From: CAVZCK01 sp963798805
GTDB taxonomy: Bacteria; Pseudomonadota; Alphaproteobacteria; Rhizobiales; Rhodomicrobiaceae
Reading direction: 5' to 3'
NCBI GenBank assembly: GCA_963798805.1
Contig: CAWCVC010000011.1
Span: forward strand, 1-64,000
Length of the DNA: 64,000 nt
Below, one piece after another: positions 53,415 to 62,456 of the stretch (positions are counted from its first letter, which is position 1; every line of letters starts with the position of its first letter). A program made the translations under genes and the position numbers. The notes under the pieces were generated by a model that did no database searches, was not told the origin of the DNA, and saw only the letters and a program-made list of their open reading frames with translations.

Positions 53415-54195
53415 ATGCTCGGGAAGGCTTATCTTGGACCATTCGCGCTGGCGCTCGCCGCCGCAACGCCCTCGCAAGAGAAGCTGCTGATCGGCTCGAC
53501 CACCACCGTCGCCTTATGCACATCCAGGCCCACGAATATGGTATCGTTCATCAGGCTCGTCCTCCATGTTTGAGGCTCGGTACCGGCCAATCCGGCGCAA
53601 CCCTCGATACGAGAGCATGCCGTGAGACGGGCCGCTAGCCGTCAGGGGCGAACATAAGGTCTAGACGGAGAAGACAACCGAAGCAGTATTCAAGCTGCTC
53701 GGCATCAATATCGACGCGGTCCGCGGCTCGACGACCGACATCGTCGATGCGATCAAGGACAATCGGGCCATCGGCTATGTGAAGAGCGGCGCGGGCAACA
53801 AGCTCGACGGTTCGACCATGGACATCGCCACCTTCACCAAGCTCAACGTGCTCTCGCTGACACCGGCCCAGGCCGACAAGATCCGCGAGCAGCTGCCGGA
53901 ACTCGGCATCGTCGATGTCCCCGCCGGCGCGGGCGAGGGCATCCCCGCATATACCACCTGGAGCTTCGGCGTTGCGGTCCATGCGCGGCCCGATCTGGAT
54001 GAGAACACCGCCTATCAAATGACCAAGGCGGTGATGGAGGACCGGACTGCCCAGGCCAACGCCATGGCCGAGCTGAAGGGCGCCAACCTTGCCGAGACGA
54101 CGCTGAAATACGGCTCGGTGCCGCTGCATCCCGGCGCGGCGAAATATTTCCGCGAGAAAGGCTACAAGATTCCCGAGCGCCTCGCGCCGAAATGA
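53415..54195 (+). pseudogene. TAXI-type TRAP binding protein broken by an IS110 remnant
   Basis: The N-terminus is a signal peptide and the first strand (KAYLGPFALALAAATPSQEK, then LLIGSTTT). An IS110 remnant follows at about 53508-53663. The gene then resumes with TTEAVFKLLGINIDAVRGST, IGYVKSGAGNKLDGSTMDIA and the C-terminal YTTWSFGVAVHARPDLDENT. Some 100-130 residues of the middle are missing. TAXI proteins bind organic acids for a TRAP importer; this one cannot be functional. Confidence 0.65.
53508..53663 (-). mobile_element. IS110-family remnant, 5' end
   Basis: On the minus strand an ATG at 53551 begins MNDTIFVGLDVHKAT, the classic N-terminus of IS110-family DEDD transposases. Only this start and its leader survive; the rest is deleted into the binding-protein gene. 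Exact ends are uncertain by about 10 bp. Confidence 0.6.
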
Positions 54196-54316
54196 TCCAA
54201 ACGGCGGATGCATCCGCCGATGCAGGACCTCATTCGTCGCTCCGGCCGAAGCGGAGCGGAGATCCGGGGTTCAATAGCCTCACGGCTCGCGCAGAGCTTT
54301 GCGGAAAAGCGAGTGG

Positions 54317-54348
54317 ATCCCGGCTCGCGCCTGCGGCGCGTCCGGGAT
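54317..54348. repeat. Dispersed-type palindromic intergenic repeat
   Basis: ATCCCGG (54317-54323) and CCGGGAT (54342-54348) pair around a GC-rich loop, within a roughly 130-bp unit (54230-54350) that also holds ATCCGGGGTTC and CGCAGAGCTTTGCGG. It resembles the short palindromic repeats scattered between rhizobial genes. It precedes the TRAP permease gene. Confidence 0.4.
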
Positions 54349-54375
54349 GACGTGGTGATCATCGGGAGCTAAACA

Positions 54376-56282
54376 ATGGCGGCTGATGTTGGTGATGAAG
54401 GGCGGCCGGTTTCGCGACTGGCCGGCCTGCGCGGTTTTGCGACGCGCTGGCTCAGTGTCGCGCTTGGTCTGTTCGTGCTTTACACGGCCGCCTTCGGCCA
54501 GTTCGACAGCCTGTTGCAGCGCTCGATCTTCACCGCCTTTACCGTGACCATCACGGTGCTGATCTATCCGCTGCGGCTCAGCGGCGCGAGATCCCTCGCC
54601 GCCCTCATCGACGCGGTGCTGATCGGCGCCGCGCTGGCCGCCTGCCTCTATGTCGCCGTCCGACATGACGAGATCATGGTCAGCCTGCCGGAGGCCGAGA
54701 CGCATGACATGCTGCTCACCGCCGGCCTCGTCATCGCGGTGCTGGAAGCCTCGCGCCGCGCCGTCGGCTCGATCTTCCCAGGCCTCGTCATCATCGGCAT
54801 CGCCTATGCCTTTTTCGGTCAGCATCTCAGCGGCCCGCTCGCCCATCGCAGCTTCGATGCCGGCTTCGTCACCGAGACGCTGCTGATCGGCGCGGCATTG
54901 GCCGGTTTGCTGACCGGTGTTGCCGGCACCACCATCGCCGCTTTCGTGCTGTTCGGCAGCACGCTGCTGTTTACTGGCACGGGCCAGACCTTCATGGACA
55001 TCGCCGTCCGTCTGGGCGGACGCAGCCCCGGCGGTGCAGCGAAGATCGCCACCATCGCATCGGGTCTCTTCGGCACCATCAGCGGCAGCGCCGTGGCGAA
55101 TGTCGCAACCACCGGCAATTTCACCATTCCGATGATGCAGCGGCTCGGCTACCCCGGCCCATTCGCCGCAGCCGTGGAAGCCGTCGCGTCTACCGGTGCC
55201 CAGATCGCACCGCCGATCATGGGCGCGGCCGCCTTCGTCATGGCGGAGATCATCGGCGTTAGCTATGCCGAGATCATGGTGGCGGCGATTCTGCCGGCGC
55301 TGCTGCTCTATCTCGGCGTCTTCCTGACCATCCATGTCATCGCCATCCGCACCAGGCTGCCGCTGGTGCCGGAGGCGGACCTGCCGAGCTGGGGTTCGGT
55401 TCTGTCGGTTGCAAGGCTCCTGCCGATCGTCGCCGCCTTTGCGGGGCTGCTCAGCGGCATCTTCACCGGGCGCTCCGTCCAGACCGCCGCCTTCTGGGGG
55501 ATTGTCGGCCTGTTCCTGTCGCATCTTGTACTCCGCGTCCGTTCTGTCAGTGATCTCCGCAGCACAGGCAAGCTGATCGTCAATGCGCTCGACGATGCCG
55601 GACGCAGCCTTGTGCTGATCGGCATCCTGCTGATCGGTACACAGATCCTCGTCTCACTGATCAATATGACCGGCGTCGGCATCGCGCTCTCGTCTTATCT
55701 TGCAAGCGCCGCCGGCTCCTCCACCTTCCTGCTGGCCTTGCTGGTCGGCGTGATCTGCATGATTTGGGTATGGGGATACCGACGACAGCCGCTTACGTTC
55801 TCGTCGCCTCCGTGCTCGCGCCGGCGCTGACGAAGGCGGGCCTGCCGGCCATCGCCGCGCATATGTTCGTGTTCTATTTCGCCACCATCTCGGTGATCAC
55901 ACCGCCTGTCTGCATCGCGGTTTTCGTTGCGGCGGCCATCGCCAAGGCCGACTGATTGCCGACAGCCTTCGAGGCCTGCAAGCTGGGCGCCGTGACCTAT
56001 GTCGTGCCCTTCCTGTTCCTGATCTATCCGGGCATGCTGGCGAACGGCTCCTGGCTGCAGATCGGTGACGCAGCGCTGTCCGGCATCGTCTTCACGGGCG
56101 CCTTCGCCCTGCTCTTCGGAGGCGCAAGGATCACCGGCTGGCGTATCGTCGACCTTCTGGCGCCTGTCGCCGTCGCAGCACTTGCCATCCTTCCCAATCG
56201 CATGGGCCTCATCGTTGCGGCCGCATTGGCCGTCCTCCTGGCGCTGAGCTGGAGCAGGAAGGTGACGGGATTGGCGAGTTGA
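54376..56282 (+). pseudogene. Fused TRAP permease (DctQM-type), frameshift and stop
   Basis: The first frame covers the DctQ-like part and most of the large subunit (AGLLTGVAGTTIAAFVLFGS, SGSAVANVATTGNFTIPMMQ, GAQIAPPIMGAAAFVMAEII). Near 55768 one base is missing: CMI should continue GMGIPTTAAYVLVASV, which is in another frame. That frame then meets TGA at 55953-55955 where TGG (Trp) is expected, and continues PTAFEACKLGAVTYVVPFLF to 56282. Total 1907 nt is 3n-1. With the broken TAXI gene upstream, the transporter is dead. Confidence 0.75.
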
Positions 56283-56647
56283 AATCGCATTTTCGGCAAA
56301 GCGGCCGGCATCTCGCCCGTCCGGCTTGAGCCGCGTCAGTCTGGCGCATCGAAACGACGCAGGTCGTCTCGGGTTGAATATAAGCAGTATTTACCTTTAT
56401 GTGGGGAAATGCACAATAACTCCGATTCCCTTGCGAAGCGGAAATGATCGTCGTTAGCTAAATCTGAGGAATTTCAACCCATAAATGATTGTTCAGAAAT
56501 GCGTAATTTTGCAACATCCGAAAACGCATAAAGGCTACAACAAAAATTGAACATATATTGGAAAGAATAATTTAGATAATTTGACATAAGCGCGATTAGC
56601 GAACGACGAGAAAGCTGCAGGCACGCAATTCTGAACAGGAACGCAAA
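56283..56647. other. AT-rich promoter region of mucR
   Basis: A 365-bp stretch, AT-rich in its right two-thirds with T-A steps. MucR proteins bind such AT-rich DNA in their own promoters, so autoregulation is plausible. No gene is seen. Confidence 0.4.
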
Positions 56648-57181
56648 ATGAACCCAACTGACCAAACAGAGCTTCTAGAATGCACGACATCTATTGTCTC
56701 GGCATATGTTGCCAACAACACCATTCAGAAAGACAATTTGGCTGCACTGATCGGTGACACCTTCAAATCACTGGCGCAGGTCGGGCGGACCGAAGCGCCT
56801 GCCGAGAACCTGAAGCCCGCCGTGCCGATCAAGCGATCGGTTCAGCCCGATCACATCGTTTGCCTGGAGGACGGGAAGAAATTCAAAAGCCTCAAGCGTC
56901 ATCTGATGAGCCGGTACAGCATGACTCCGCAGGACTATCGCGAGAAATGGGGACTGCCCGCCGACTATCCGATGGTCGCCCCCGATTACGCTCTGGCTCG
57001 CTCTGAGCTGGCCAAAAAAATGGGGCTCGGGCAGCGCCAGACGCGGGCGGTGATTGCTGAGCCTGCGAAAAAATCGGCGAGGCAACCCAAAAAGGCGCCC
57101 GCGGCGAAAATGGGAGGTCCCGAGAAGGCCCCTGCGGCGAAGAAGAGCACCTCCAGGAAGGCCGCTACCACCGCTGCATGA
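56648..57181 (+). CDS. mucR: MucR/Ros-family transcriptional regulator
   Basis: This 177-aa protein has the MucR layout: N-terminal oligomerisation region (TSIVSAYVANNTIQKDNLAA, then LIGDTFKSLAQVG) and the zinc-finger-like DNA-binding domain VCLEDGKKFKSLKRHLMSRY, SMTPQDYREKWGLPADYPMV, YALARSELAKKMGLG. The C-terminal tail is a long Lys/Ala/Pro-rich arm (KKAPAAKMGGPEKAPAAKKS), longer than usual and like histone-H1 tails. MucR is an H-NS-like global regulator in Hyphomicrobiales. Confidence 0.93.
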   Translation: MNPTDQTELLECTTSIVSAYVANNTIQKDNLAALIGDTFKSLAQVGRTEAPAENLKPAVPIKRSVQPDHIVCLEDGKKFKSLKRHLMSRYSMTPQDYREKWGLPADYPMVAPDYALARSELAKKMGLGQRQTRAVIAEPAKKSARQPKKAPAAKMGGPEKAPAAKKSTSRKAATTAA

Positions 57182-57244
57182 TCTCTGTGGGGGTTTGGCC
57201 AATCCCGCGCTTTGGCAGCGTCGCGCCGAGGATCGCGGCCTTTT

Positions 57245-58345
57245 TCAAGACCGCGAAAAGCTCGCCCGCAGCGCTCCGGCGACGCTGCCTTCCTCCAGAT
57301 GCTTGATGCCGAAATAGCCGCCCGCGATGATCGAAATCCAGGCGATCAGGCTGCTGGCGGCAAGCGTCGACATGCCGGTCGTGCCCTGCCCGATGGTGCA
57401 GCCGAGCGCCATGACGCCGCCGAATCCCATCAGCATCGCGCCCCAGATGTGGCGCAGCGTGTCCTCGGGATCGGCGAAGCCTTCGAGGCGGAACCGGCCG
57501 GTCGTCACGGCCGCGAGGAAGGCGCCGAGAATGACGCCGCCGACCACAGCGATGCCGAAATTGATCGAGGCGCCGGTCCAGGTCATCAGATATTGCAGCG
57601 CCTCGGCGCTCGGCGCCACGAAGGTCAATGACGCCGGCGGCACGGGGGAGAATTCGTCCGCCCCGAGGATGCCTGTCACCACCCAACCGGCGACGATGCA
57701 CAGGCCGATGACGATGCCGGCAATGATATTGCGCGGGCTCGACCGGAAATCGGCGTCCTTGACGCACCAGGCCAACAGTCCCAGCGGCAGGGCAATGGCA
57801 ACGAGCGTTCTCATTGCTGCCGGCGCCGTGCCGGTCATCCCGGCGAGAATCGTGCCGATGAGCTGGCTGTCCATGCCCTTGGCGTCCAGATGGACATTCG
57901 TGGTCTCCAGTTGCAGGCGCAGCGGCCCGAGCAGACCCCGCAGGGTCATGTAACCGACCACGCCCATCACCAGGACGACGACGACAGCCTTCAGATTGCC
58001 CGAGCCGATCCGGGCGACGTTCCGGCTGCCACATCCGCTCGCCTTGGTCATGCCGAAGCCGAACAGTGCGCCGCCAACAATTGCGCCGAGCCAGCCGAAA
58101 TTGGGCGTCAGGTAAATCGATTTGGAGAGATCGATGAGGCCGAGCCAGGCAAGTAGCTGTGTGCCGATAATCGCGGTCGCTGTGGCAAGAACCCAGGCCC
58201 TGAGGCGATTGCCGTCGCCCATGAGCACATAGTCGGAAATGCCGCCCATGGTGCAGAAATTGGTGAGCTGAATGGTGGCGCCGACGACGATGCCGATCAG
58301 AAGTCCGCCGATTGCGGTCACGAGATTGGGAGCCAGATCGAACAC
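57245..58345 (-). CDS. YeeE/YedE-family (TsuA-like) sulfur transporter
   Basis: The 366-aa membrane protein has about nine to ten helices and the three conserved Cys sites of the thiosulfate transporter family: C31 in QLTNFCTMGG, Cys in KASGCGSRN and Cys in MALGCTIGQG. These line the uptake path for thiosulfate or a related sulfur compound. No TusA-like partner gene is visible nearby. It reads away from the VOC gene. Confidence 0.87.
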   Translation of the reverse strand: MFDLAPNLVTAIGGLLIGIVVGATIQLTNFCTMGGISDYVLMGDGNRLRAWVLATATAIIGTQLLAWLGLIDLSKSIYLTPNFGWLGAIVGGALFGFGMTKASGCGSRNVARIGSGNLKAVVVVLVMGVVGYMTLRGLLGPLRLQLETTNVHLDAKGMDSQLIGTILAGMTGTAPAAMRTLVAIALPLGLLAWCVKDADFRSSPRNIIAGIVIGLCIVAGWVVTGILGADEFSPVPPASLTFVAPSAEALQYLMTWTGASINFGIAVVGGVILGAFLAAVTTGRFRLEGFADPEDTLRHIWGAMLMGFGGVMALGCTIGQGTTGMSTLAASSLIAWISIIAGGYFGIKHLEEGSVAGALRASFSRS

Positions 58346-58503
58346 GGGACGCTTCCTTCCGATATTATCTTATTCACACATGGCAAAGTTTGCATGTATT
58401 GCCCGTGCGGCGTCAAGCGGCACGTGTGCCTGCCCGCCGGGCTTGTTTCGCGGCCCCATGCGCGATAAATTATCAGTCGATAATCAAAGCAAGGAACTCC
58501 CTG

Positions 58504-58995
58504 ATGCGCGCGCTCAGCTTCAATCATCTCTCCATCGGGGCCAAGGACCTCGAAGCATCCCTGCACTTTTACGAGACTATTTTCGGGATGGAGCGCATTC
58601 CAACCTATAATTTCGGCTTCACCACGCAATATCTGCGCTGCGGCGATTTGCAGCTCCATGTCTTCCTCCTGGAAGATCACGTCCCGGTCTATCAGCATTT
58701 TGCTCTCGATGTGGATGATTTCCACTCAGTCTATGAAGCGGCGAAAAAGCTCGGCGCGCTCGACGGCAAAACCTTTCGCAATGCCGTCAACGAGCTGCCG
58801 GACGGCTGCGTGCAGATGTATCTGCGCGACCCGGGCGGCAATCTCGTCGAGGTGGACTGGCCCGATGTGACGACGCTCGACCGCTCGCGCATCCCCGAAT
58901 TGCGCAAGCTCGACGAGTTCGCCAAACAGGAGGGCGAAGCGCTGGCGGCATCGCTCTATCTGGACCGCCCGGATTTCCGGCCGGCACAGCGATAG
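58504..58995 (+). CDS. VOC-family (glyoxalase/dioxygenase-like) protein
   Basis: From the ATG at 58504 (AAGGAA upstream) the 163-aa protein is a paired beta-alpha-beta-beta-beta module: MRALSFNHLSIGAKDLEASL, FHFYETIFGMERIP-type helix, YQHFALDVDDFHSVYEAAKK and the final VQMYLRDPGGNLVEVDWPD. His, His and Glu positions fit a metal site (H in FNHLSI, H in YQHFAL, E in LVEVDW). Reaction unknown. It begins the catabolic cluster: 22 bp to the monooxygenase gene. Confidence 0.85.
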   Translation: MRALSFNHLSIGAKDLEASLHFYETIFGMERIPTYNFGFTTQYLRCGDLQLHVFLLEDHVPVYQHFALDVDDFHSVYEAAKKLGALDGKTFRNAVNELPDGCVQMYLRDPGGNLVEVDWPDVTTLDRSRIPELRKLDEFAKQEGEALAASLYLDRPDFRPAQR

Positions 58996-59017
58996 ATCCT
59001 AACCGGCGGAGGAAGCG

Positions 59018-60238
59018 ATGCCCGAAGCCCACCCACATGCCTCCCGCCCGCCATGGGCCGATATGGGCGCCGATTATCGGACGATCATGGCCCGAGCCGA
59101 GGCGCTTGTCCCGGCGCTGCGCGAGCGCGCGGCGGCGACGGAGCGTCTGCGCCGCCTGCCCGAAGAAACGGAGCGCGAGTTGCATGAGGCGGGTCTTTTT
59201 CGCATCGTACAGCCGCGCCGTGTCGGTGGGGCGGAGCTCGACTATGTGGCGCTGATCGACATTGGCGACATTCTCGGGCGCGGCGACGCGTCGGTCGCAT
59301 GGAATTTCGCCAATCTCGCCAGCCATCATTGGATGCTGGCGATGTGGCCTAAGGCAGCGCAGGACCGCATCTGGGACGAGAACCCCGATGCGCTGATCGC
59401 CTCCTCCTTCGTCTTCCCCGCCGGGCGTGCCAAGAAGGCGCCGGGCGGCTATACGCTTTCCGGGCGCTGGCCGTTTTCCTCCGGCGTCGACCCGAGCGGC
59501 TGGAACATGCTCGCCGGGATCGTCGCGGGAGAGAGCGGTCATGGGCCCGATTACCGCGTCTTCCTCGTGCCCAAAGAAGACTATCGAATCGTCGACACTT
59601 GGGATGCACTCGGCCTGAAGGGTACCGGCTCGCACGATGTGGAAATCACCGAGACCTTCGTGCCGGAGCATATGACCGTTGCGGCGGGCGAGATCGCCGG
59701 CGGGCCGACGCCGGGAAGCGCCGTCAATCCGGCGCCGCTCTATCAAATTCCGGTCATGGCGCTGTTTCCTTATCTCATTTCCGGTCCGACGGTCGGCAAT
59801 GCGCAGGGCTGTCTCGATGAATTTGTCGACGCCATCGGCAGCCGCAGCGCCACCTATAACGCCGCGCGGCTAAGTGGCCTGCAATCGATTCAGATTAAGA
59901 TCGCCTCTGCTGCGGCCAGGATCGATGCGGCACGATTGATCATGCGCAAGGCTTGTATCGAGGCGCAGCAGGATGCGAGCGAGGGCCGCGTCCCGGACAT
60001 GCTGCAAAAGACGCGCTACCGCCGCGATGGCGCTTTTGCCGTCAATCTGTGCACGGAGGCCGTCGACCTGCTTTTCGGAGCGAGCGGGGCGAAGGGGCTC
60101 TATATGTCCGGCGCGGTGCAGCGGCGTTTCCGTGATGCGCATGCGGCGGCAGCGCATATCTCCTTCAGCTTCGATGCCGTGGGCAGCGATTACGGCCGCG
60201 CCGCGCTCGGCCTGCCGAATGAGAACCCGGTCTTATGA
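59018..60238 (+). CDS. HsaA-like flavin-dependent monooxygenase (acyl-CoA dehydrogenase fold)
   Basis: This 406-aa protein has the acyl-CoA-dehydrogenase fold: EETERELHEAGLFRIVQPRR, ASVAWNFANLASHHWMLAMW, YTLSGRWPFSSGVDPSGWNM, LGLKGTGSHDVEITETFVPE and a C-terminal FGASGAKGLYMSGAVQRRFR. It lacks the acyl-CoA catalytic Glu region in the usual form and best matches two-component flavin monooxygenases such as HsaA. These hydroxylate aromatic substrates using FMNH2 from a reductase that is not encoded nearby. Substrate unknown. Start follows GGAGG. Confidence 0.83.
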   Translation: MPEAHPHASRPPWADMGADYRTIMARAEALVPALRERAAATERLRRLPEETERELHEAGLFRIVQPRRVGGAELDYVALIDIGDILGRGDASVAWNFANLASHHWMLAMWPKAAQDRIWDENPDALIASSFVFPAGRAKKAPGGYTLSGRWPFSSGVDPSGWNMLAGIVAGESGHGPDYRVFLVPKEDYRIVDTWDALGLKGTGSHDVEITETFVPEHMTVAAGEIAGGPTPGSAVNPAPLYQIPVMALFPYLISGPTVGNAQGCLDEFVDAIGSRSATYNAARLSGLQSIQIKIASAAARIDAARLIMRKACIEAQQDASEGRVPDMLQKTRYRRDGAFAVNLCTEAVDLLFGASGAKGLYMSGAVQRRFRDAHAAAAHISFSFDAVGSDYGRAALGLPNENPVL

Positions 60239-60939
60239 CCTCTTCGCCGCCAACAGCGGCCGCCCCGCCCCGGCGCAAGCAGAAGCGCCTTTCGCCGGAA
60301 GAGCGGCGGCGCGAATTCATCCGCAAGGCAGCCGAGCTGTTCTCCGAGGAAGGCTTCGGCGGCGGCACACGCGAGCTGGCACGCAAGCTCGGCGTCACCC
60401 AGCCGCTACTCTACCGCTATTTCCCCAGCAAGGAGGAGCTCATCGAGGAGGTTTACCGCTCGGTCTTCCTCGACCGCTGGAATCCCGAATGGGAGGCGCT
60501 GCTCGGCGACCGCTCCATGCCGATCCGGCAGCGGCTGGAGCTGTTCTACCGCTCCTATACGGACGCAATTTTCAGCCGCGAATGGATGCGCATCTATTTC
60601 TTCGCCGGCCTCAAAGGGCTCGACCTCAACCGCCGCTATATCGATCTCGTGCAGGACCGGCTGCTGGCGCGGATCATCGAGGAATATCGCGAGGAGGCCG
60701 GCCTGCAGCCGCAGGAGAAGCCTGCCGCTGCGGAGATGGAGCTGGCCTGGCTGCTCCATGGCGGCATCTTCTATTACGGCGTGCGCAAGCATCTTTACGG
60801 CCTCAACGTCCCCGAGAACAAGGACCGGGTAATCGCCAACGCCCTCGACGTCTTCCTGGACGGCATCTCCCGCCTGTTCGCCACGCCGGTGAAAATGCGC
60901 TCCGCCTACGGACGACCTGCGATTACTCACGGAAATTAA
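60235..60939 (+). CDS. TetR-family regulator
   Basis: The 234-aa protein has a basic Pro-rich N-terminus and a TetR DNA-binding domain: RRREFIRKAAELFSEEGFGG, GTRELARKLGVTQPLLYRYF, PSKEELIEEVYRSVFLDRW. The C-terminal ligand domain is helical. Its start overlaps the monooxygenase stop (ATGA), so it is cotranscribed with the VOC and monooxygenase genes and probably represses them. Confidence 0.9.
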   Translation: MTSSPPTAAAPPRRKQKRLSPEERRREFIRKAAELFSEEGFGGGTRELARKLGVTQPLLYRYFPSKEELIEEVYRSVFLDRWNPEWEALLGDRSMPIRQRLELFYRSYTDAIFSREWMRIYFFAGLKGLDLNRRYIDLVQDRLLARIIEEYREEAGLQPQEKPAAAEMELAWLLHGGIFYYGVRKHLYGLNVPENKDRVIANALDVFLDGISRLFATPVKMRSAYGRPAITHGN

Positions 60940-61092
60940 ACGCCACCACTTCTGTTTGTATATCCGTCATTCCGGCCACCAGCCGGCATGGCACAATATT
61001 AATCACTCGATAAACAAGCTTGACGAAGGCAGGTCGGCGCGGTGTATTGGAGGAAACTGCGGCGCCAGATCATGGTGGGAGGAAAGCGCCTA

Positions 61093-61974
61093 ATGAAGGC
61101 TGCGGCTTTCGATTATGCTCGCGCGGCCAGCATCGAGGAGGCCATCGCATTGCTGGCGCGGCACGGCGACCGCGCCAAGTTGCTTGCAGGTGGGCAGAGC
61201 CTTCTGCCGGCGCTAAATATGCGGCTGATGGCGCCGGAACTGCTGATCGACATTTCGGATATCGCTGGCCTGCGCGGGATTCGCATCGAGAATGGCACGG
61301 TGAAGATCGGCGCGCTGACCCGCCAGGCCGATGTGCTGGCCTCGACCGAGATCGCCGAGCACGCGCCGCTGCTGGCCAAGGCCGTAGCCCATATCGCCCA
61401 TCCCGCCATCCGCGATCGCGGCACGATTGGCGGCAATCTTGCCCATGCCGATCCAGCCTCCGAGCTACCCGCCTGTATGCAGGCCCTCGACGCAGCGATG
61501 GTACTGCGCGGGCCCGGCGGCGAGCGACGCGTTCCGGCGGGGGATTTCTTCACCGGTCTTTATGAAACCGCACTCGGCCCAGACGAGCTTCTGACCGGCG
61601 TCGAATTCCGCGCCGCCAAGCCAGGCGAGCGCGCCTGCTTTCAGGAATTTGCCCGCCGCGCCGGCGATTACGCTATCATCGGGCTCGCCGCGCAGGCGAC
61701 GGTGTCGAGCGGGCGCTTCGAGGCGCTGCGGCTGGCTTTTTTCGGCGTCGGTCCCCGCGCCACCGCCTGCCCTGCCGCGGCGCAACTGCTGCTGCAGCCT
61801 TTCACGGCCTCAGTCCTAGCCGATGCCCAGGCGGCGCTCGCACGCGATCTGGAGCCTCAGAACGACCATCAGGCCTCGGCCGCCATGCGCCTGCATCTTG
61901 CCCGCACGCTGCTGGCGCGCTGCGTCCGCGAATTGCTCGGAACATCGGCCAGTCCGGAGGCGCGCTCGGCATGA
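61093..61974 (+). CDS. Molybdenum hydroxylase FAD subunit (CoxM-like)
   Basis: From the ATG at 61093 (GGAGG upstream) the 293-aa protein has the FAD motifs LLAGGQSLLPALNMRL and RGTIGGNLAHADPASELPA, with the conserved FQEFARRAGDYAIIGLAAQA. It passes electrons between the Fe-S subunit and the external acceptor. It is the first of three overlapping genes. Confidence 0.93.
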   Translation: MKAAAFDYARAASIEEAIALLARHGDRAKLLAGGQSLLPALNMRLMAPELLIDISDIAGLRGIRIENGTVKIGALTRQADVLASTEIAEHAPLLAKAVAHIAHPAIRDRGTIGGNLAHADPASELPACMQALDAAMVLRGPGGERRVPAGDFFTGLYETALGPDELLTGVEFRAAKPGERACFQEFARRAGDYAIIGLAAQATVSSGRFEALRLAFFGVGPRATACPAAAQLLLQPFTASVLADAQAALARDLEPQNDHQASAAMRLHLARTLLARCVRELLGTSASPEARSA

Positions 61975-62456
61975 GCAAAGCCATCGCGATTTCCCTGACC
62001 GTCAACGGCGAAAGCGTCGCCGCCGAGATCGAGCCGCGCATGCACCTGGCCGACTTCCTGCGCGACCGTCTCGGCCTCACCGGCACGCATCTCGGCTGCG
62101 AGCATGGCGTCTGCGGCGCCTGCACCGTGCGGCTCGACGGCGAGATCGTGCGGAGCTGCCTGGTGCTCGCCGTGCAGGCGAATGGGCGCGCCGTTGACAC
62201 CATCGAGGGCCTCTCCGACAGCGGCGAGATCGCCGACCTGCAGGCGGCCTTCCGCGACCGCAATGCCCTGCAATGCGGCTACTGTACACCAGCCATGCTG
62301 ATCACGGCGCAGGATCTGCTGGCGCGCGAGCCCGCGCCCGACCGCGAGACCATCCGCGAGCATCTGTCCGGCAATTACTGCCGCTGCACCGGCTATCACG
62401 CCATCGTCGATGCGGTCGAAGCGACGGCCCGCGCCCGCGCCGGAGGCAATGCATGA
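61971..62456 (+). CDS. Molybdenum hydroxylase [2Fe-2S] subunit (CoxS-like)
   Basis: The 161-aa protein has a plant-type cluster (GCEHGVCGACTVRLDGEIVR, SC) and an alpha-helical cluster (QCGYCTPAMLITAQDLLARE, NYCRCTGYHAIVDAV), all eight Cys present. It relays electrons from the molybdenum site to the FAD subunit. It overlaps both neighbours by four bases (ATGA). Confidence 0.94.
   Translation: MSKAIAISLTVNGESVAAEIEPRMHLADFLRDRLGLTGTHLGCEHGVCGACTVRLDGEIVRSCLVLAVQANGRAVDTIEGLSDSGEIADLQAAFRDRNALQCGYCTPAMLITAQDLLAREPAPDRETIREHLSGNYCRCTGYHAIVDAVEATARARAGGNA

Noticed and set aside
54280..55524. A 414-codon minus-strand frame
   Set aside because: Antisense to the TRAP permease; Arg/Asp/Gly-rich with no motif.
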